Positions 1-13,200 of a stretch of DNA of 64,000 nt are shown here, in pieces. Below the pieces are notes generated by a model. It searched no databases and had not been told where the DNA came from. It worked only from the letters and a program-made list of their open reading frames with translations. How positions within the stretch are numbered: the first letter of the stretch is position 1; each line of letters starts with the position of its first letter. Both the position numbers and the translations under genes were made by a program. This stretch comes from Dryocosmus kuriphilus (taxonomy: Eukaryota; Arthropoda; Insecta; Hymenoptera; Cynipidae): assembly GCA_038277395.1 (NCBI GenBank), contig CM076190.1, forward strand, positions 127,192,197-127,256,196, in the 5' to 3' direction.

Positions 1-973
1 ATTTACGCTTTAGATATAAACTCATTGATTGGTGAGCGCGAGACAGGTGATGAGAAATGCGCCTGAGTAGCGGGCAGATTTTTCAATAACTTTTAATAAC
101 TTTTTATTGCCTGTATAGTAATGTATTTTTTGATTAAGAGAACGGTATTATACGTTTAATGAAGAAAGTATGGGTTGTCTCAAAAAATGGTTTCAAGGGA
201 ATTTGTAGGTCCTTGGAAGGTGAATAATTCTGCTTCTTGATATTTTCACGTATCTCGCATACTTTTGCGGAAAGGTAGATTTTTTTATACGAATTAACTT
301 ATTTCACGAATAACTCAAAAACTACGCGTCTGATCGAAAAAATGATAGAGAGCAAATTTGTAGAACCTTTTAAGGTGAACAATTTTATTTGCTTACATTC
401 TTTTTATCTCTCGTAGTGTAGCCGGAAAATGGATTTTTTGATTTTGTGAAAACCGTTTTTGATGGATAAAACCATAACCGTTGGTCAAAGTGGCCGGTTA
501 ACGAACTCGTCCTTACTTTTTACACTTTAAAGAAGTGTGCCAAAGCGCAATCCAATCCGATTAGTCCTTCGAATGTTATCGTGTCCACAGACTACGACGA
601 CAACAACAACGACGACAACAACGACAGACAGACACCAACGTAAAACCTTTTTTTTCGGATTCAGGGGGTCATGAAACGTCGAGATTTCATGAAATCCGCG
701 AAAGTCAGTTTTCACATAAAACTAATACCTTCTCATTGAGATGAGAATGTAATAATAAACAAATTGCATTTTTCAGGCAAACTATGTAATAAATGAAGAA
801 ATTTACGTTTTAGATATAAATTCATTGATTGGTGAGCGCGAGACAGGTGATGAGAATGCGCCTGAGTAGCATGCAGATTTTTCAATAACTTTTAATAACT
901 TTTTATTGCCTGTATAGTAATGTATTTTTTGATTAAGAGAACGGTATTATACGTTTAATGAAGAAAGTATGGG

Positions 974-1250
974 TTGTCTCAAAAAATGGTTTCAAGGGAA
1001 TTTGTAGGTCCTTGGAAGGTGAATAATTCTGCTTCTTGATATTTTCACGTATCTCGCATACTTTTGCGGAAAAGTAGATTTTTTTATACGAATTAACTTA
1101 TTTCACGAATAACTCAAAAACTATGCGTCTGATCGAAAAAATGATAGAGAGCAAATTTGTAGACCTTTTGAAGGTGAACAATGTTATTTGCTTACATTCT
1201 TTTTATCTCTCGTAGTGTAGCCGGAAAATGGATTTTTTGATTTTGTGAAA
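974..1250 (+). repeat. Internal diverged duplication inside the monomer, offset 155 bp
   Basis: The segment at about 974-1096 and the segment at about 1129-1250 share an ordered series of matches: ATTTGTAG at 1000 and 1155, AAGGTGAA at 1016 and 1171, TATCTC at 1050 and 1204, CGGAAAA at 1067 and 1222, then GATTTTTT. The offset is 154-155 bp throughout, so this is an old tandem duplication rather than chance. The same pair is present in the other full-length monomers I compared. A third copy was looked for at minus and plus 155 bp and not found. Confidence 0.85.
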
Positions 1251-1392
1251 ACCGTTTTTGACGGATAAAAACATAACCGTTGGTCAAACGTGGCCGGTTA
1301 ACGAACTCGTCCTTACCTTTTACACTCTTAAGAAGTGTGCCAAAGCGCAATCCAATCCGATTAGTCCTTCGAAAGTTATCGTGTCCACAGAC

Positions 1393-1425
1393 TACGACAA
1401 CAACGACGACAACGACAGACAGACA
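1393..1425 (+). repeat. Variable CAA/CGA trinucleotide tract with GACA repeats
   Basis: Every monomer carries a short tract of ACGACAACAACGACGAC type followed by GACAGACAGACA. Its length and order differ between copies; copies at 2976, 3785 and 9400 have an extra block, and the copy near 46123 has lost it almost completely. It is the fastest-changing part of the monomer and the source of the Thr-rich and Val-rich spurious reading frames. Confidence 0.85.
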
Positions 1426-1458
1426 CCAACGTAAAACCTTTTTTTTCGGATTCAGGGG

Positions 1459-1486
1459 GTCATGACACTTCGAGATTTCATGAAAT
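1459..1486. repeat. Pair of perfect palindromes in each monomer
   Basis: GTCATGAC (1459-1466) is followed 8 bp later by the 12-bp palindrome ATTTCATGAAAT (1475-1486). Both share the core TCATGA. The pair recurs in nearly every monomer; a few copies (for example near 671) have a base change in the first palindrome. A dimeric DNA-binding protein site is possible but unproven. Confidence 0.8.
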
Positions 1487-1520
1487 CCGCGAAAGTCAGT
1501 TTTAACATAAAACTAATACC

Positions 1521-1538
1521 TTCTCATTGAGATGAGAA
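1521..1538. repeat. Conserved hairpin TTCTCAT-TGAG-ATGAGAA in each monomer
   Basis: Seven-base arms with a 4-base spacer. The outer bases nearly continue the pairing: typical copies have TACC before the left arm and TGTA after the right, so one mismatch breaks an 11-bp arm. In a variant class the mismatch is repaired. The LTR element described below inserted in this hairpin in another monomer. Confidence 0.85.
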
Positions 1539-4500
1539 TGTAATAATAAAAAAAATTGCATTTTTCAGGCAAACTATGTAAAAAATGAAGAAATTTACGT
1601 TTTAGATATAAATTCATTGATTGGTGAGCGCGAGACAGGTGATGAGAATGCGCCTGAGCAGCATGCAGATTTTTCAATAACTTTAATAACTTTTTATTGC
1701 CTGTATAGTAATGTATTTTTTGATTAAGAGAACGGTATTATACGTTTAATGAAGAAAGTATGGGTTGTCTCAAAAAATGGTTTCCAGGGAATTTGTAGGT
1801 CCTTGGAAGGCGAATAATTCTGCTTCTTGATATTTTCACGTATCTCGCATAATTTTGCGGAAAAGTAGATTTTTTTATACGAATTAACTTATTTCACGAA
1901 TAACTCAAAAACTACGCGTCTGATCGAAAAAATGATAGAGAGCAAATTTTTAGAACTTTTTAAGGTGAACAATTTTATTTGCTTACATTCTTTTTATCTC
2001 TCGTAGTGTAGCCGGAAAATGGATTTTTTGATTTTGTGAAAACCGGTTTTGATGGATAAAAACATAACCGTTGGTCAAAGTGGCCGCTTAACGAACTCGT
2101 CCTTACTTTTTACACTTTAAAGAAGTGAGCCAAAGCGCAATCCAATCCGATTAGTCCTTCGAAAGTTATCGTGTCCACAGGCTACGACAACAACGACGAC
2201 AACGACAGACAGACACCAACGTAAAACCTTTTTTTTCGGATTCAGGGGGTCATGACACGTCGAGATTTCATGAAATCCGCGAAAGTCAGTTTTAACATAA
2301 AACTAATACCTTCTCATTGAGATGAGAATGTAATAATAAAAAAATTGCATTTTTCAGGCAAACTATGTAAAAAATGAAGAAATTTACGTTTTAGATATAA
2401 ATTCATTGATTGATGAGCGCGAGACAGGTGATGAGAATGCGCCTGAGTAGCGGGCAGATTTTTCAATAACTTTTAATAACTTTTTATTGCCTGTATAGTA
2501 ATGTATTTTTTGATTAAGAGAACGGTATTATACGTTTAATGAAGAAAGTATGGGTTGTCTCAAAAAATGGTTTCCAGGAAATTTGTAGGTCCTTGGAAGG
2601 TGAATAATTCTGCTTCTTGATATTTTCACGTATCTCGCATACTTTTGCGGAAAAGTAGATTTTTTTATACGAATTAACTTATTTCACGAATAACTCAAAA
2701 ACTACGCGTCTGATCGAAAAAATGATAGAGAGCAAATTTGTAGAACTTTTTGAGGTGAACAATTTTACTTGCTTACATTCTTTTTATCTCTCGTAGTTTA
2801 GCCGGAAAATGGATTTTTTGATTTTGTGAAAACTGTTTTTGATGGATAAAATATTAACCGTTTTTCAAAGTGGCCGGTTAACGAACTCGTCCTTACTTTT
2901 TACACTCTTCAGAAGTGTGCCAAAGCGCAATCCAATCCGATTAGTCCTTCGAATGTTATCGTATCCACAGACTACGACGACAACAACAACGACGACAACA
3001 ACGACAACAACGACAGACAGACACCAACGTAAAACCTTTTTTTTCGGATTCAGGGGTCATGACACGTCGAGATTTCATGAAATCCGCGAAAGTCAGTTTT
3101 AACATAAAACTAATACCTTCTCATTGAGATGAGAATGTAATAATAAAAAAAAATTGCATTTTTCAGGCAAACTATGTAAAAAATGAAGAAATTTACGTTT
3201 TAGATATAAATTCATTGATTGATGAGCGCGAGACAGGTGATGAGAATGCGCCTGAGTAGCGGGCAGATTTTTCAATAACTTTTAATAACTTTTTATTGCC
3301 TGTATAGTAATGTATTTTTTGATTAAGAGAACGGTATTATACGTTTAATGAAGAAAGTATGGGTTGTCTCAAAAAATGGTTTCCAGGAAATTTGTAGGTC
3401 CTTGGAAGGTGAATAATTCTGCTTCTTGATATTTTCACGTATCTCGCATACTTTTGCGGAAAAGTAGATTTTTTTATACGAATTAACTTATTTCACGAAT
3501 AACTCAAAAACTGCGCGTCTGATCGAAAAAATGATAGAGAGCAAATTTGTAGAACTTTTTAAGGTGAAAAATTTTATTTGCTTACATTCTTTTTATCTCT
3601 CGTAGTTTAGCCGGAAAATGGATTTTTTGATTTTGTGAAAACTGTTTTTGATGGATAAAATATTAACCGTTTTTCAAAGTGGCCGGTTAACGAACTCGTC
3701 CTTACTTTTTACACTCTTCAGAAGTGTGCCAAAGCGCAATCCAATCCGATTAGTCCTTCGAATGTTATCGTATCCACAGACTACGACGACAACAACAACG
3801 ACGACAACAACGACAACAACGACAGACAGACACCAACGTAAAACCTTTTTTTTCGGATTCAGGGGGTCATGACACGTCGAGATTTCATGAAATCCGCGAA
3901 AGTCAGTTTTCACATAAAACTAATACCTTCTCATTGAGATGAGAATGTAATAATAAAAAAATTGCATTTTTCAGGCAAACTATATAAAAAATGAAGAAAT
4001 TTACGTTTTAGATATAAATTTATTGATTGGTGAGCGCGAGACAAGTGATGAGAATGCGCCTGAGTAGCGGGCAGATTTTTTCATTAACTTTTAATAGCTT
4101 TTTATTGCCTGTATAGTAATGTATTTTTTGATTAAGAGAACGGTATTATACGTTTAATGAAGAAAGTATGGGTTGTCTCAAAAAATGGTTTCCAGGGAAT
4201 TTGTAGGTCCTTGGAAGGTGAATAATTCTGCTTCTTGATATTTGCACGTATCTCGCATAATTTTGCGGAAAGGTAGATTTTTTTATACGAATTAACTTAT
4301 TTCACGAATAACTCAAAAACTACGCGTCTGATCGAAAAAATGATAGAGAGCAAATTTGTAGAACTTTTTAAGGTGAACAATTTTATTTGCTTACATTCTT
4401 TTTATCTCTCGTAGTGTAGCCGGAAAATGGATTTTTTGATTTTGTGAAAACCGTTTTTGATGGATAAAAACATAACCGTTGGTCAAAGTGGCCGGTTAAC

Positions 4501-7500
4501 GAACTCGTCCTTACTTTTTACACTTTAAAGAAGTGTGCCAAAGCGCAATCCAATCCGATTAGTCCTTCGTATGTTATCGTGTCCACAGACTACGACGACA
4601 ACAACAACGACGACAACAACGACAGACAGACACCAACGTAAAACCTTTTTTTTCGGATTCAGGGGGTCATGACACGTCGAGATTTCATGAAATCCGCGAA
4701 AGTCAGTTTTAACATAAAACTAATACCTTCTCATTGAGATGAGAATGTAATAATAAAAAATTTGCATTTTTCAGGCAAACTATGTAAAAAATGAAGAAAT
4801 TTACGTTTTAGATATAAATTCATTGATTGGTGAGCGCGAGACAGGTGATGAGAATGCGCCTGAGTAGCGGGCAGATTTTCCAATAACTTTTAATAACTTT
4901 TTATTGCCTGTATAGTAATGTATTTTTTGATTAAGAGAACGGTATTATACGTTTAATGAAGAAAGTATGGGTTGTCTCAAAAAATGGTTTCCAGGGAATT
5001 TGTAGGTCCTTGGAAGGTGAATAATTCTGCTTCTTGATATTTTCACGTATCTCGCATAATTTTGTGGAAAAGTAGATTTTCTTATACGAATTAACTTATT
5101 TCACGAATAACTCAAAAACTACGCGTCTGATCGAAAAAATGATAGAGAGCAAATTTGTAGAACTTTTTGTGGTGAACAATTTTACTTGCTTACATTTTTT
5201 TGTATCTCTCGTAGTTTAGCCGGAAAATAAATTTTTTGATTTTGTGAAAACTGTTTTTGATGGATAAAACCATAACCGTTGGTCAAAGTGGCCGCTTAAC
5301 GAACTCGTCCTTACTTTTTACACTTTAAAGAAGTGAGCCAAAGCGCAATCCAATCCGATTAGTCCTTCGAATGTTATCGTGTCCACAGACTACGACGACA
5401 ACAACAACGACGACAACAACGACAGACAGACACCAACGTAAAACCTTTTTTTTCGGATTCAGGGGGTCATGACACGTCGAGATTTCATGAAATTCGCGAA
5501 AGTCAGTTTTCACATAAAACTAATACCTTCTCATTGAGGTGAGAATGTAATAATAAGAAAATTGCATTTTTCAGGCGAACTATGTAAAAAATGAAGAAAT
5601 TTACGTTTTAGATATAAATTCATTGATTGGTGAGCGCGAGACAGGTGATGAGAATGCGCCTGAGTAGCGGGCAGATTTTTCAATAACTTTTAATAACTTT
5701 TTATTGCCTGTATAGTAATGTATTTTTTGATTAAGAGAACGGTATTATACGTTTAATGAAGAAAGTATGGGTTGTCTCAAAAAATGGTTTCCAGGGAATT
5801 TGTAGGTCCTTGGAAGGTGAATAATTCTGCTTCTTGATATTTTCGCGTATCTCGCATAATTTTGTGGAAGCGTAGATTTTTTTATACGAATTAACTTATT
5901 TCACGAATAACTCAAAAACTACGCGTCTGATCGAAAAGATGATAGAGAGCAAATTTGTAGAACTTTTTAAGGTGAACAATTTTATTTGCTTACATTCTTT
6001 TTATCTCTCGTAGTGTAGCCGGAAAATGGATTTTTTGATTTTGTGAAAACCGTTTTTGATGGATAAAAACATAACCGTTGGTCAAAGTGGCCGGTTAACG
6101 AACTCGTCCTTACTTTTTACACTTTAAAGAAGTGTGCCAAAGCGCAATCCAATCCGATTAGTCCTTCGAATGTTATCGTGTCCACAGACTACGACGACAG
6201 ACAACGACGACAACAACAACGACGACAACAACGACAGACAGACACCAACGTAAAACCTTTTTTTTCGGATTCAGGGGGTCATGACACGTCGAGATTTCAT
6301 GAAATCCGCGAAAGTCAGTTTTCACATAAAACTAATACCTTCTCATTGAGATGAGAATGTAATAATAAAAAAATTGCATTTTTCAGGCAAACTATATAAA
6401 AAATGAAGAAATTTACTTTTTAGATATAAATTTATTGATTGGTGAGCGCGAGACAAGTGATGAGAATGCGCCTGAGTAGCGGGCAGATTTTTCAATAACT
6501 TTTAATAGCTTTTTATTGCCTGTATAGTAATGTATTTTTTGATTAAGAGAACGGTATTATACGTTTAATGAAGAAAGTATGGGTTGTCTCAAAAAATGGT
6601 TTCCAGGGAATTTGTAGGTCCTTGGAAGGTGAATAATTCTGCTTCTTGATATTTTCACGTATCTCGCATAATTTTGCGGAAAAGTAGATTTTTTTATACG
6701 AATTAACTTATTTCACGAATAACTCAAAAACTACGCGTCTGATCGAAAAAATGCACAGAGCAAATTTGTAGAACTTTTTGAGGTGAACAATTTTACTTGC
6801 TTACATTTTTTTGTATCTCTCGTAGTTTAGCCGGAAAATAAATTTTTTGATTTTGTGAAAACTGTTTTTGATGGATAAAACCATAACCGTTGGTCAAAGT
6901 GGCCGGTTAGCGAACTCGTCCTTACTTTTTACACTTTAAAGAAGTGTGCCAAAGCGCAATCCAATCCGATTAGTCCTTCGAATGTTATCGTGTCCACAGA
7001 CTACGACGACAACAACAACGACCACAACAACGACAGACAGACACCAACGTAAAACCTTTTTTTTTTCGGATTCAGGGGGTCATGACACGTCGAGATTTCA
7101 TGAAATTCGCGAAAGTCAGTTTTCACATAAAACTAATACCTTCTCATTGAGGTGAGAATGTAATAATAAGAAAATTGCATTTTTCAGGCGAACTATGTAA
7201 AAAAAAATGAAGAAATTTACGTTTTAGATATAAATTCATTGATTGGTGAGCGCGAGACAGGTGATGAGAATGCGCCTGAGTAGCGGGCAGATTTTTCAAT
7301 AACTTTTAATAACTTTTTATTGCCTGTATAGTAATGTATTTTTTGATTAAGAGAACGGTATTATACGTTTAATGAAGAAAGTATGGGTTGTCTCAAAAAA
7401 TGGTTTCCAGGGAATTTGTAGGTCCTTGGAAGGTGAATAATTCTGCTTCTTGATATTTTCGCGTATCTCGCATAATTTTGTGGAAGCGTAGATTTTTTTA

Positions 7501-8807
7501 TACGAATTAACTTATTTCACGAATAACTCAAAAACTACGCGTCTGATCGAAAAAATGATAGAGAGCAAATTTGTAGAACTTTTTAAGGTGAACAATTTTA
7601 TTTGCTTACATTCTTTTTATCTCTCGTAGTGTAGCCGGAAAATGGATTTTTTGATTTTGTGAAAACCGTTTTTGATGGATAAAAACATAACCGTTGGTCA
7701 AAGTGGCCGGTTAACGAACTCGTCCTTACTTTTTACACTTTAAAGAAGTGTGCCAAAGCGCAATCCAATCCGATTAGTCCTTCGAATGTTATCGTGTCCA
7801 CAGACTACGACGACAACAACAACGACGACAACAACGACAGACAGACACCAACGTAAAACCTTTTTTTTCGGATTCAGGGGGTCATGACACGTCGAGATTT
7901 CATGAAATCCGCGAATGTCAGTTTTAACATAAAACTAATACCTTCTCATTGAGATGAGAATGTAATAATAAAACAATTGCATTTTTCAGGCAAACTATGT
8001 AAAAAATGAAGAAATTTACGTTTTAGATATAAATTCATTGATTGGTGAGCGCGAGACAGGTGATGGGAATGCGCCTGAGTAGCGGGCAGATTTTTCAATA
8101 ACTTTTAATAACTTTTTATTGCCTGTATAGTAATGTATTTTTTGATTAAGAGAACGGTATTATACGTTTAATGAAGAAAGTATGGGTTGTCTCAAAAAAT
8201 GGTTTCCGGGGAATTTGTAGGTCCTTGGAAGGTGAATAATTCTGCTTCTTGATATTTTCACGTATCTCGCATAATTTTGTGGAAAAGTAGATTTTTTTAT
8301 ACGAATTAACTTATTTCACGAATAACTCAAAAACTACGCGTCTGATCGAAAAAATGATAGAGAGCAAATTTGTAGAACTTTTTGTGGTGAACAATTTTAC
8401 TTGCTTACATTTTTTTGTATCTCTCGTAGTTTAGCCGGAAAATAAATTTTTTGATTTAGTGAAAACTGTTTTTGATGGATAAAACCATAACCGTTGGTCA
8501 AAGTGGCCGCTTAACGAACTCGTCCTTACTTTTTACACTTTAAAGAAGTGAGCCAAAGCGCAATCCAATCCGATTAGTCCTTCGAAAGTTATCGTGTCCA
8601 CAGGCTACGACAACAACGACGACGACAACGACAGACAGACACCAACGTAAAACCTTTTTTTTCGGATTCAGGGGGTCATGACACGTCGAGATTTCATGAA
8701 ATCCGCGAAAGTCAGTTTTAACATAAAACTAATACCTTCTCATTGAGATGAGAATGTAATAATAAAAAAATTGCATTTTTCAGGCAAACTATGTAAAAAA
8801 TGAAGAA

Positions 8808-10250
8808 ATTTACGTTTTAGATATAAATTCATTGATTGATGAGCGCGAGACAGGTGATGAGAATGCGCCTGAGTAGCGGGCAGATTTTTCAATAACTTTT
8901 AATAACTTTTTATTGCCTGTATAGTAATGTATTTTTTGATTAAGAGAACGGTATTATACGTTTAATGAAGTAAGTATGGGTTGTCTCAAAAAATGGTTTC
9001 CAGGAAATTTGTAGGTCCTTGGAAGGTGAATAATTCTGCTTCTTGATATTTTCACGTATCTCGCATACTTTTGCGGAAAAGTAGATTTTTTTATACGAAT
9101 TAACTTATTTCACGAATAACTCAAAAACTACGCGTCTGATCGAAAAAATGATAGAGAGCAAATTTGTAGAACTTTTTGAGGTGAACAATTTTACTTGCTT
9201 ACATTCTTTTTATCTCTCGTAGTTTAGCCGGAAAATGGATTTTTTGATTTTGTGAAAACTGTTTTTGATGGATAAAATATTAACCGTTTTTCAAAGTGGC
9301 CGGTTAACGAACTCGTCCTTACTTTTTACACTCTTCAGAAGTGTGCCAAAGCGCAATCCAATCCGATTAGTCCTTCGAATGTTATCGTATCCACAGACTA
9401 CGACGACAACAACAACGACGACAACAACGACAACAACGACAGACAGACACCAACGTAAAACCTTTTTTTTCGGATTCAGGGGGTCATGACACGTCGAGAT
9501 TTCATGAAATCCGCGAAAGTCAGTTTTCACATAAAACTAATACCTTCTCATTGAGATGAGAATGTAATAATAAAAAAATTGCATTTTTCAGGCAAACTAT
9601 ATAAAAAATGAAGAAATTTACGTTTTAGATATAAATTTATTGATTGGTGAGCGCGAGACAAGTGATGAGAATGCGCCCGAGTAGCGGGCAGATTTTTCAA
9701 TAACTTTTAATAGCTTTTTATTGCCTGTATAGTAATGTATTTTTTGATTAAGAGAACGGTATTATACGTTTAATGAAGAAAGTATGGGTTGTCTCAAAAA
9801 ATGGTTTCCAGGGAATTTGTAGGTCCTTGGAAGGTGAATAATTCTGCTTCTTGATATTTGCACGTATCTCGCATAATTTTGCGGAAAGGTAGATTTTTTT
9901 ATACGAATTAACTTATTTCACGAATAACTCAAAAACTACGCGTCTGATCGAAAAAATGATAGAGAGCAAATTTGTAGAACTTTTTAAGGTGAACAATTTT
10001 ATTTGCTTACATTCTTTTTATCTCTCGTAGTGTAGCCGGAAAATGGATTTTTTTGATTTTGTGAAAACCGTTTTTGATGGATAAAAACATAACCGTTGGT
10101 GAAAGTGGCCGGTTAACGAACTCGTCCTTACTTTTTACACTTTAAAGAAGTGTGCCAAAGCGCAATCCAATCCGATTAGTCCTTCGAATGTTATCGTGTC
10201 CACAGACTACGACGACAACAACAACGACGACAACAACGACAGACAGACAG
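8808..10250 (+). repeat. Near-duplicate of the two-monomer segment at 3191-4640 (shift 5,617 bp)
   Basis: Two successive monomers here match those at 3191 and 3999 at an exact 5,617-bp shift. They share diagnostic variants: the TTAACCGTTTTTCAAAG form with a longer CAA/CGA block, then the TTTATTGATTGG start, ACAAGTGATGAG, and the otherwise rare TATTTGCACG and GGAAAGGTAG. The similarity fades on both sides, consistent with segmental duplication or conversion at a distance of seven monomers. Confidence 0.65.
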
Positions 10251-13200
10251 ACACCAACGTAAAACCTTTTTTTTTTTCGGATTCAGGGGGTCATGACACG
10301 TCGAGATTTCATGAAATCCGCGAAAGTCAGTTTTAACATAAAACTAATACCTTCTCATTGAGATGAGAATGTAATAATAAAACAATTGCATTTTTCAGGC
10401 AAACTATGTAAAAAATGAAGAAATTTACGTTTTAGATATAAATTCATTGATTGGTGAGCGCGAGACAGGTGATGAGAATGCGCCTGAGTAGCGGGCAGAT
10501 TTTTCAATAACTTTTAATAACTTTTTATTGCCTGTATAGTAATGTATTTTTTGATTAAGAGAACGGTATTATACGTTTAATGAAGAAAGTATGGGTTGTC
10601 TCAAAAAATGGTTTCCAGGAATTTGTAGGTCCTTGGAAGGTGAATAATTCTGCTTCTTGATATTTTCACGTATCTCGCATACTTTTGCGGAAAAGTAGAT
10701 TTTTTTATACGAATTAACTTATTTCACGAATAACTCAAAAACTACGCGTCTGATCGAAAAAATGATGGAGAGCAAATTTGTAGAACTTTTTGAGGTGAAC
10801 AATTTTGCTTGCTTACATTTTTTTTATCTCTCGTAGTTTAGCCGGAAAATTGATTTTTTGATTTTGTGAAAACTGTTTTTGATGGATAAAACCATAACCG
10901 TTGGTCAAAAGTGGCCGGTTAACGAACTCGTCCTTACTTTTTACACTCCAAAGAAGTGTGCCAAAGCGCAATCCAATCCGATTAGTCCTTCGAAAGTTAT
11001 CGTGTCCACAGACTACGACACAACAACAACGACAACAACGACAGACAGACACCAACGTAAAACCTTTTTTTTCGGATTCAGGGGGTCATGACACGTCGAG
11101 ATTTCATGAAATCCGCGAAAGTCAGTTTTAACATAAAACTAATACCTTCTCATTGAGATGAGAATGTAATAATAAAAAAATTGCATTTTTCAGGCAAACT
11201 ATGTAAAAAATGAAGAAATTTACGTTTTAGATATAAATTCATTGATTGGTGAGCGCGAGACAGGTGATGAGAATGCGCCTGAGTAGCGGGCAGATTTTTC
11301 AATAACTTTTAATAACTTTTTATTGCCTGTATAGTAATGTATTTTTTGATTAAGAGAACGGTATTATACGTTTAATGAAGAAAGTATGGGTTGTCTCAAA
11401 AAATGGTTTCCAGGAAATTTGTAGGTCCTTGGAAGGTGAATAATTCTGCTTCTTGATATTTTCACGTATCTCGCATACTTTTGCGGAAAAGTAGATTTTT
11501 TTATACGAATTAACTTATTTCACGAATAACTCAAAAACTACGCGTCTGATCGAAAAAATGATAGAGAGCAAATTTGTAGAGCTTTTTGAGGTGAACAATT
11601 TTACTTGCTTACATTTTTTTTATCTCTCGTAGTTTAGCCGGAAAATTGATTTTTTTTATTTTGTGAAAACTGTTTTTGATGGATAAAACCATAACCGTTG
11701 GTCAAAAGTGGCCGGTTAACGAACTGTCCTTACTTTTTACACTCCAAAGAAGTGTGCCAAAGCGCAATCCAATCCGATTAGTCCTTCGAAAGTTATCGTG
11801 TCCACAGACTACGACAAAGAACAACGACGACAACGACAACAACGACAGACAGACACAACGTAAAACCTTTTTTTTTCGGATTCAGGGGGTCATGACACGT
11901 CGAGATTTCATGAAATCCGCGAAAGTCAGTTTTAACATAAAACTAATACCTTCTCATTGAGATGAGAATGTAATAATAAAAAAATTGCATTTTTCAGGCA
12001 AACTATGTAAAAAATGAAGAAATTTACGTTTTAGATATAAATTCATTGATTGATGAGCGCGAGACAGGTGATGAGAATGCGCCTGAGTAGCGGGCAGATT
12101 TTTCAATAACTTTTAATAACTTTTTATTGCCTGTATAGTAATGTATTTTTTGATTAAGAGAACGGTATTATACGTTTAATGAAGAAAGTATGGGTTGTCT
12201 CAAAAAATGGTTTCCAGGAAATTTGTAGGTCCTTGGAAGGTGAATAATTCTGCTTCTTGATATTTTCACGTATCTCGCATACTTTTGCGGAAAAGTAGAT
12301 TTTTTTATACGAATTAACTTATTTCACGAATAACTCAAAAACTGCGCGTCTGATCGAAAAAATGATAGAGAGCAAATTTGTAGAACTTTTTAAGGTGAAC
12401 AATTTTATTTGCTTACATTCTTTTTATCTCTCGTAGTTTAGCCGGAAAATGGATTTTTTGATTTTGTGAAAACTGTTTTTGATGGATAAAATATTAACCG
12501 TTTTTCAAAGTGGCCGGTTAACGAACTCGTCCTTACTTTTTACACTCTTCAGAAGTGTGCCAAAGCGCAATCCAATCCGATTAGTCCTTCGAATGTTATC
12601 GTGTCCACAGACTACGACGACAACAACAACGACGACAACAACGACAGACAGACAGACCCAACGTAAAACCTTTTTTTTCGGATTCAGGGGGTCATGACAC
12701 GTCGAGATTTCATGAAATCCGCGAAAGTCAGTTTTCACATAAAACTAATACCTTCTCATTGAGATGAGAATGTAATAATAAAAAAATTGCATTTTTCAGG
12801 CAAACTATATAAAAATGAAGAAATTTACGTTTTAGATATAAATTCATTGATTGGTGAGCGCGAGACAGGTGATGAGAATGCGCCTGAGTAGCGGGCAGAT
12901 TTTTCAATAACTTTTAATAACTTTTTATTGCCTGTATAGTAATGTATTTTTTGATTAAGAGAACGGTATTATACGTTTAATGAAGAAAGTATGGGTTGTC
13001 TCAAAAAATGGTTTCCAGGGAATTTGTAGGTCCTTGGAAGGTGAATAATTCTGCTTCTTGATATTTTCACGTATCTCGCATAATTTTGCGGAAAAGTAGA
13101 TTTTTTTTATACGAATTAACTTATTTCACGAATAACTCAAAAACTACGCGTCTGATCGAAAAAATGATAGAGAGCAAATTTGTAGAACTTTTTAAGGTGA

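Larger units (their letters stand above)
801..1592 (+). repeat. Representative satellite monomer (792 bp)
   Basis: Order of parts: the TTTAGATATAAA landmark; a GC-richer patch around 837-870; an AT-rich stretch; two related segments 155 bp apart; a segment with TAACCG facing CGGTTA; a CAA/CGA tract; a T-run; two palindromes; a hairpin; and an A-rich end (AATAATAAA plus CAGGCAAACT). Neighbouring copies differ by scattered substitutions, small indels and tract length. No protein-coding signal is conserved between copies beyond what DNA similarity gives. Confidence 0.93.
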
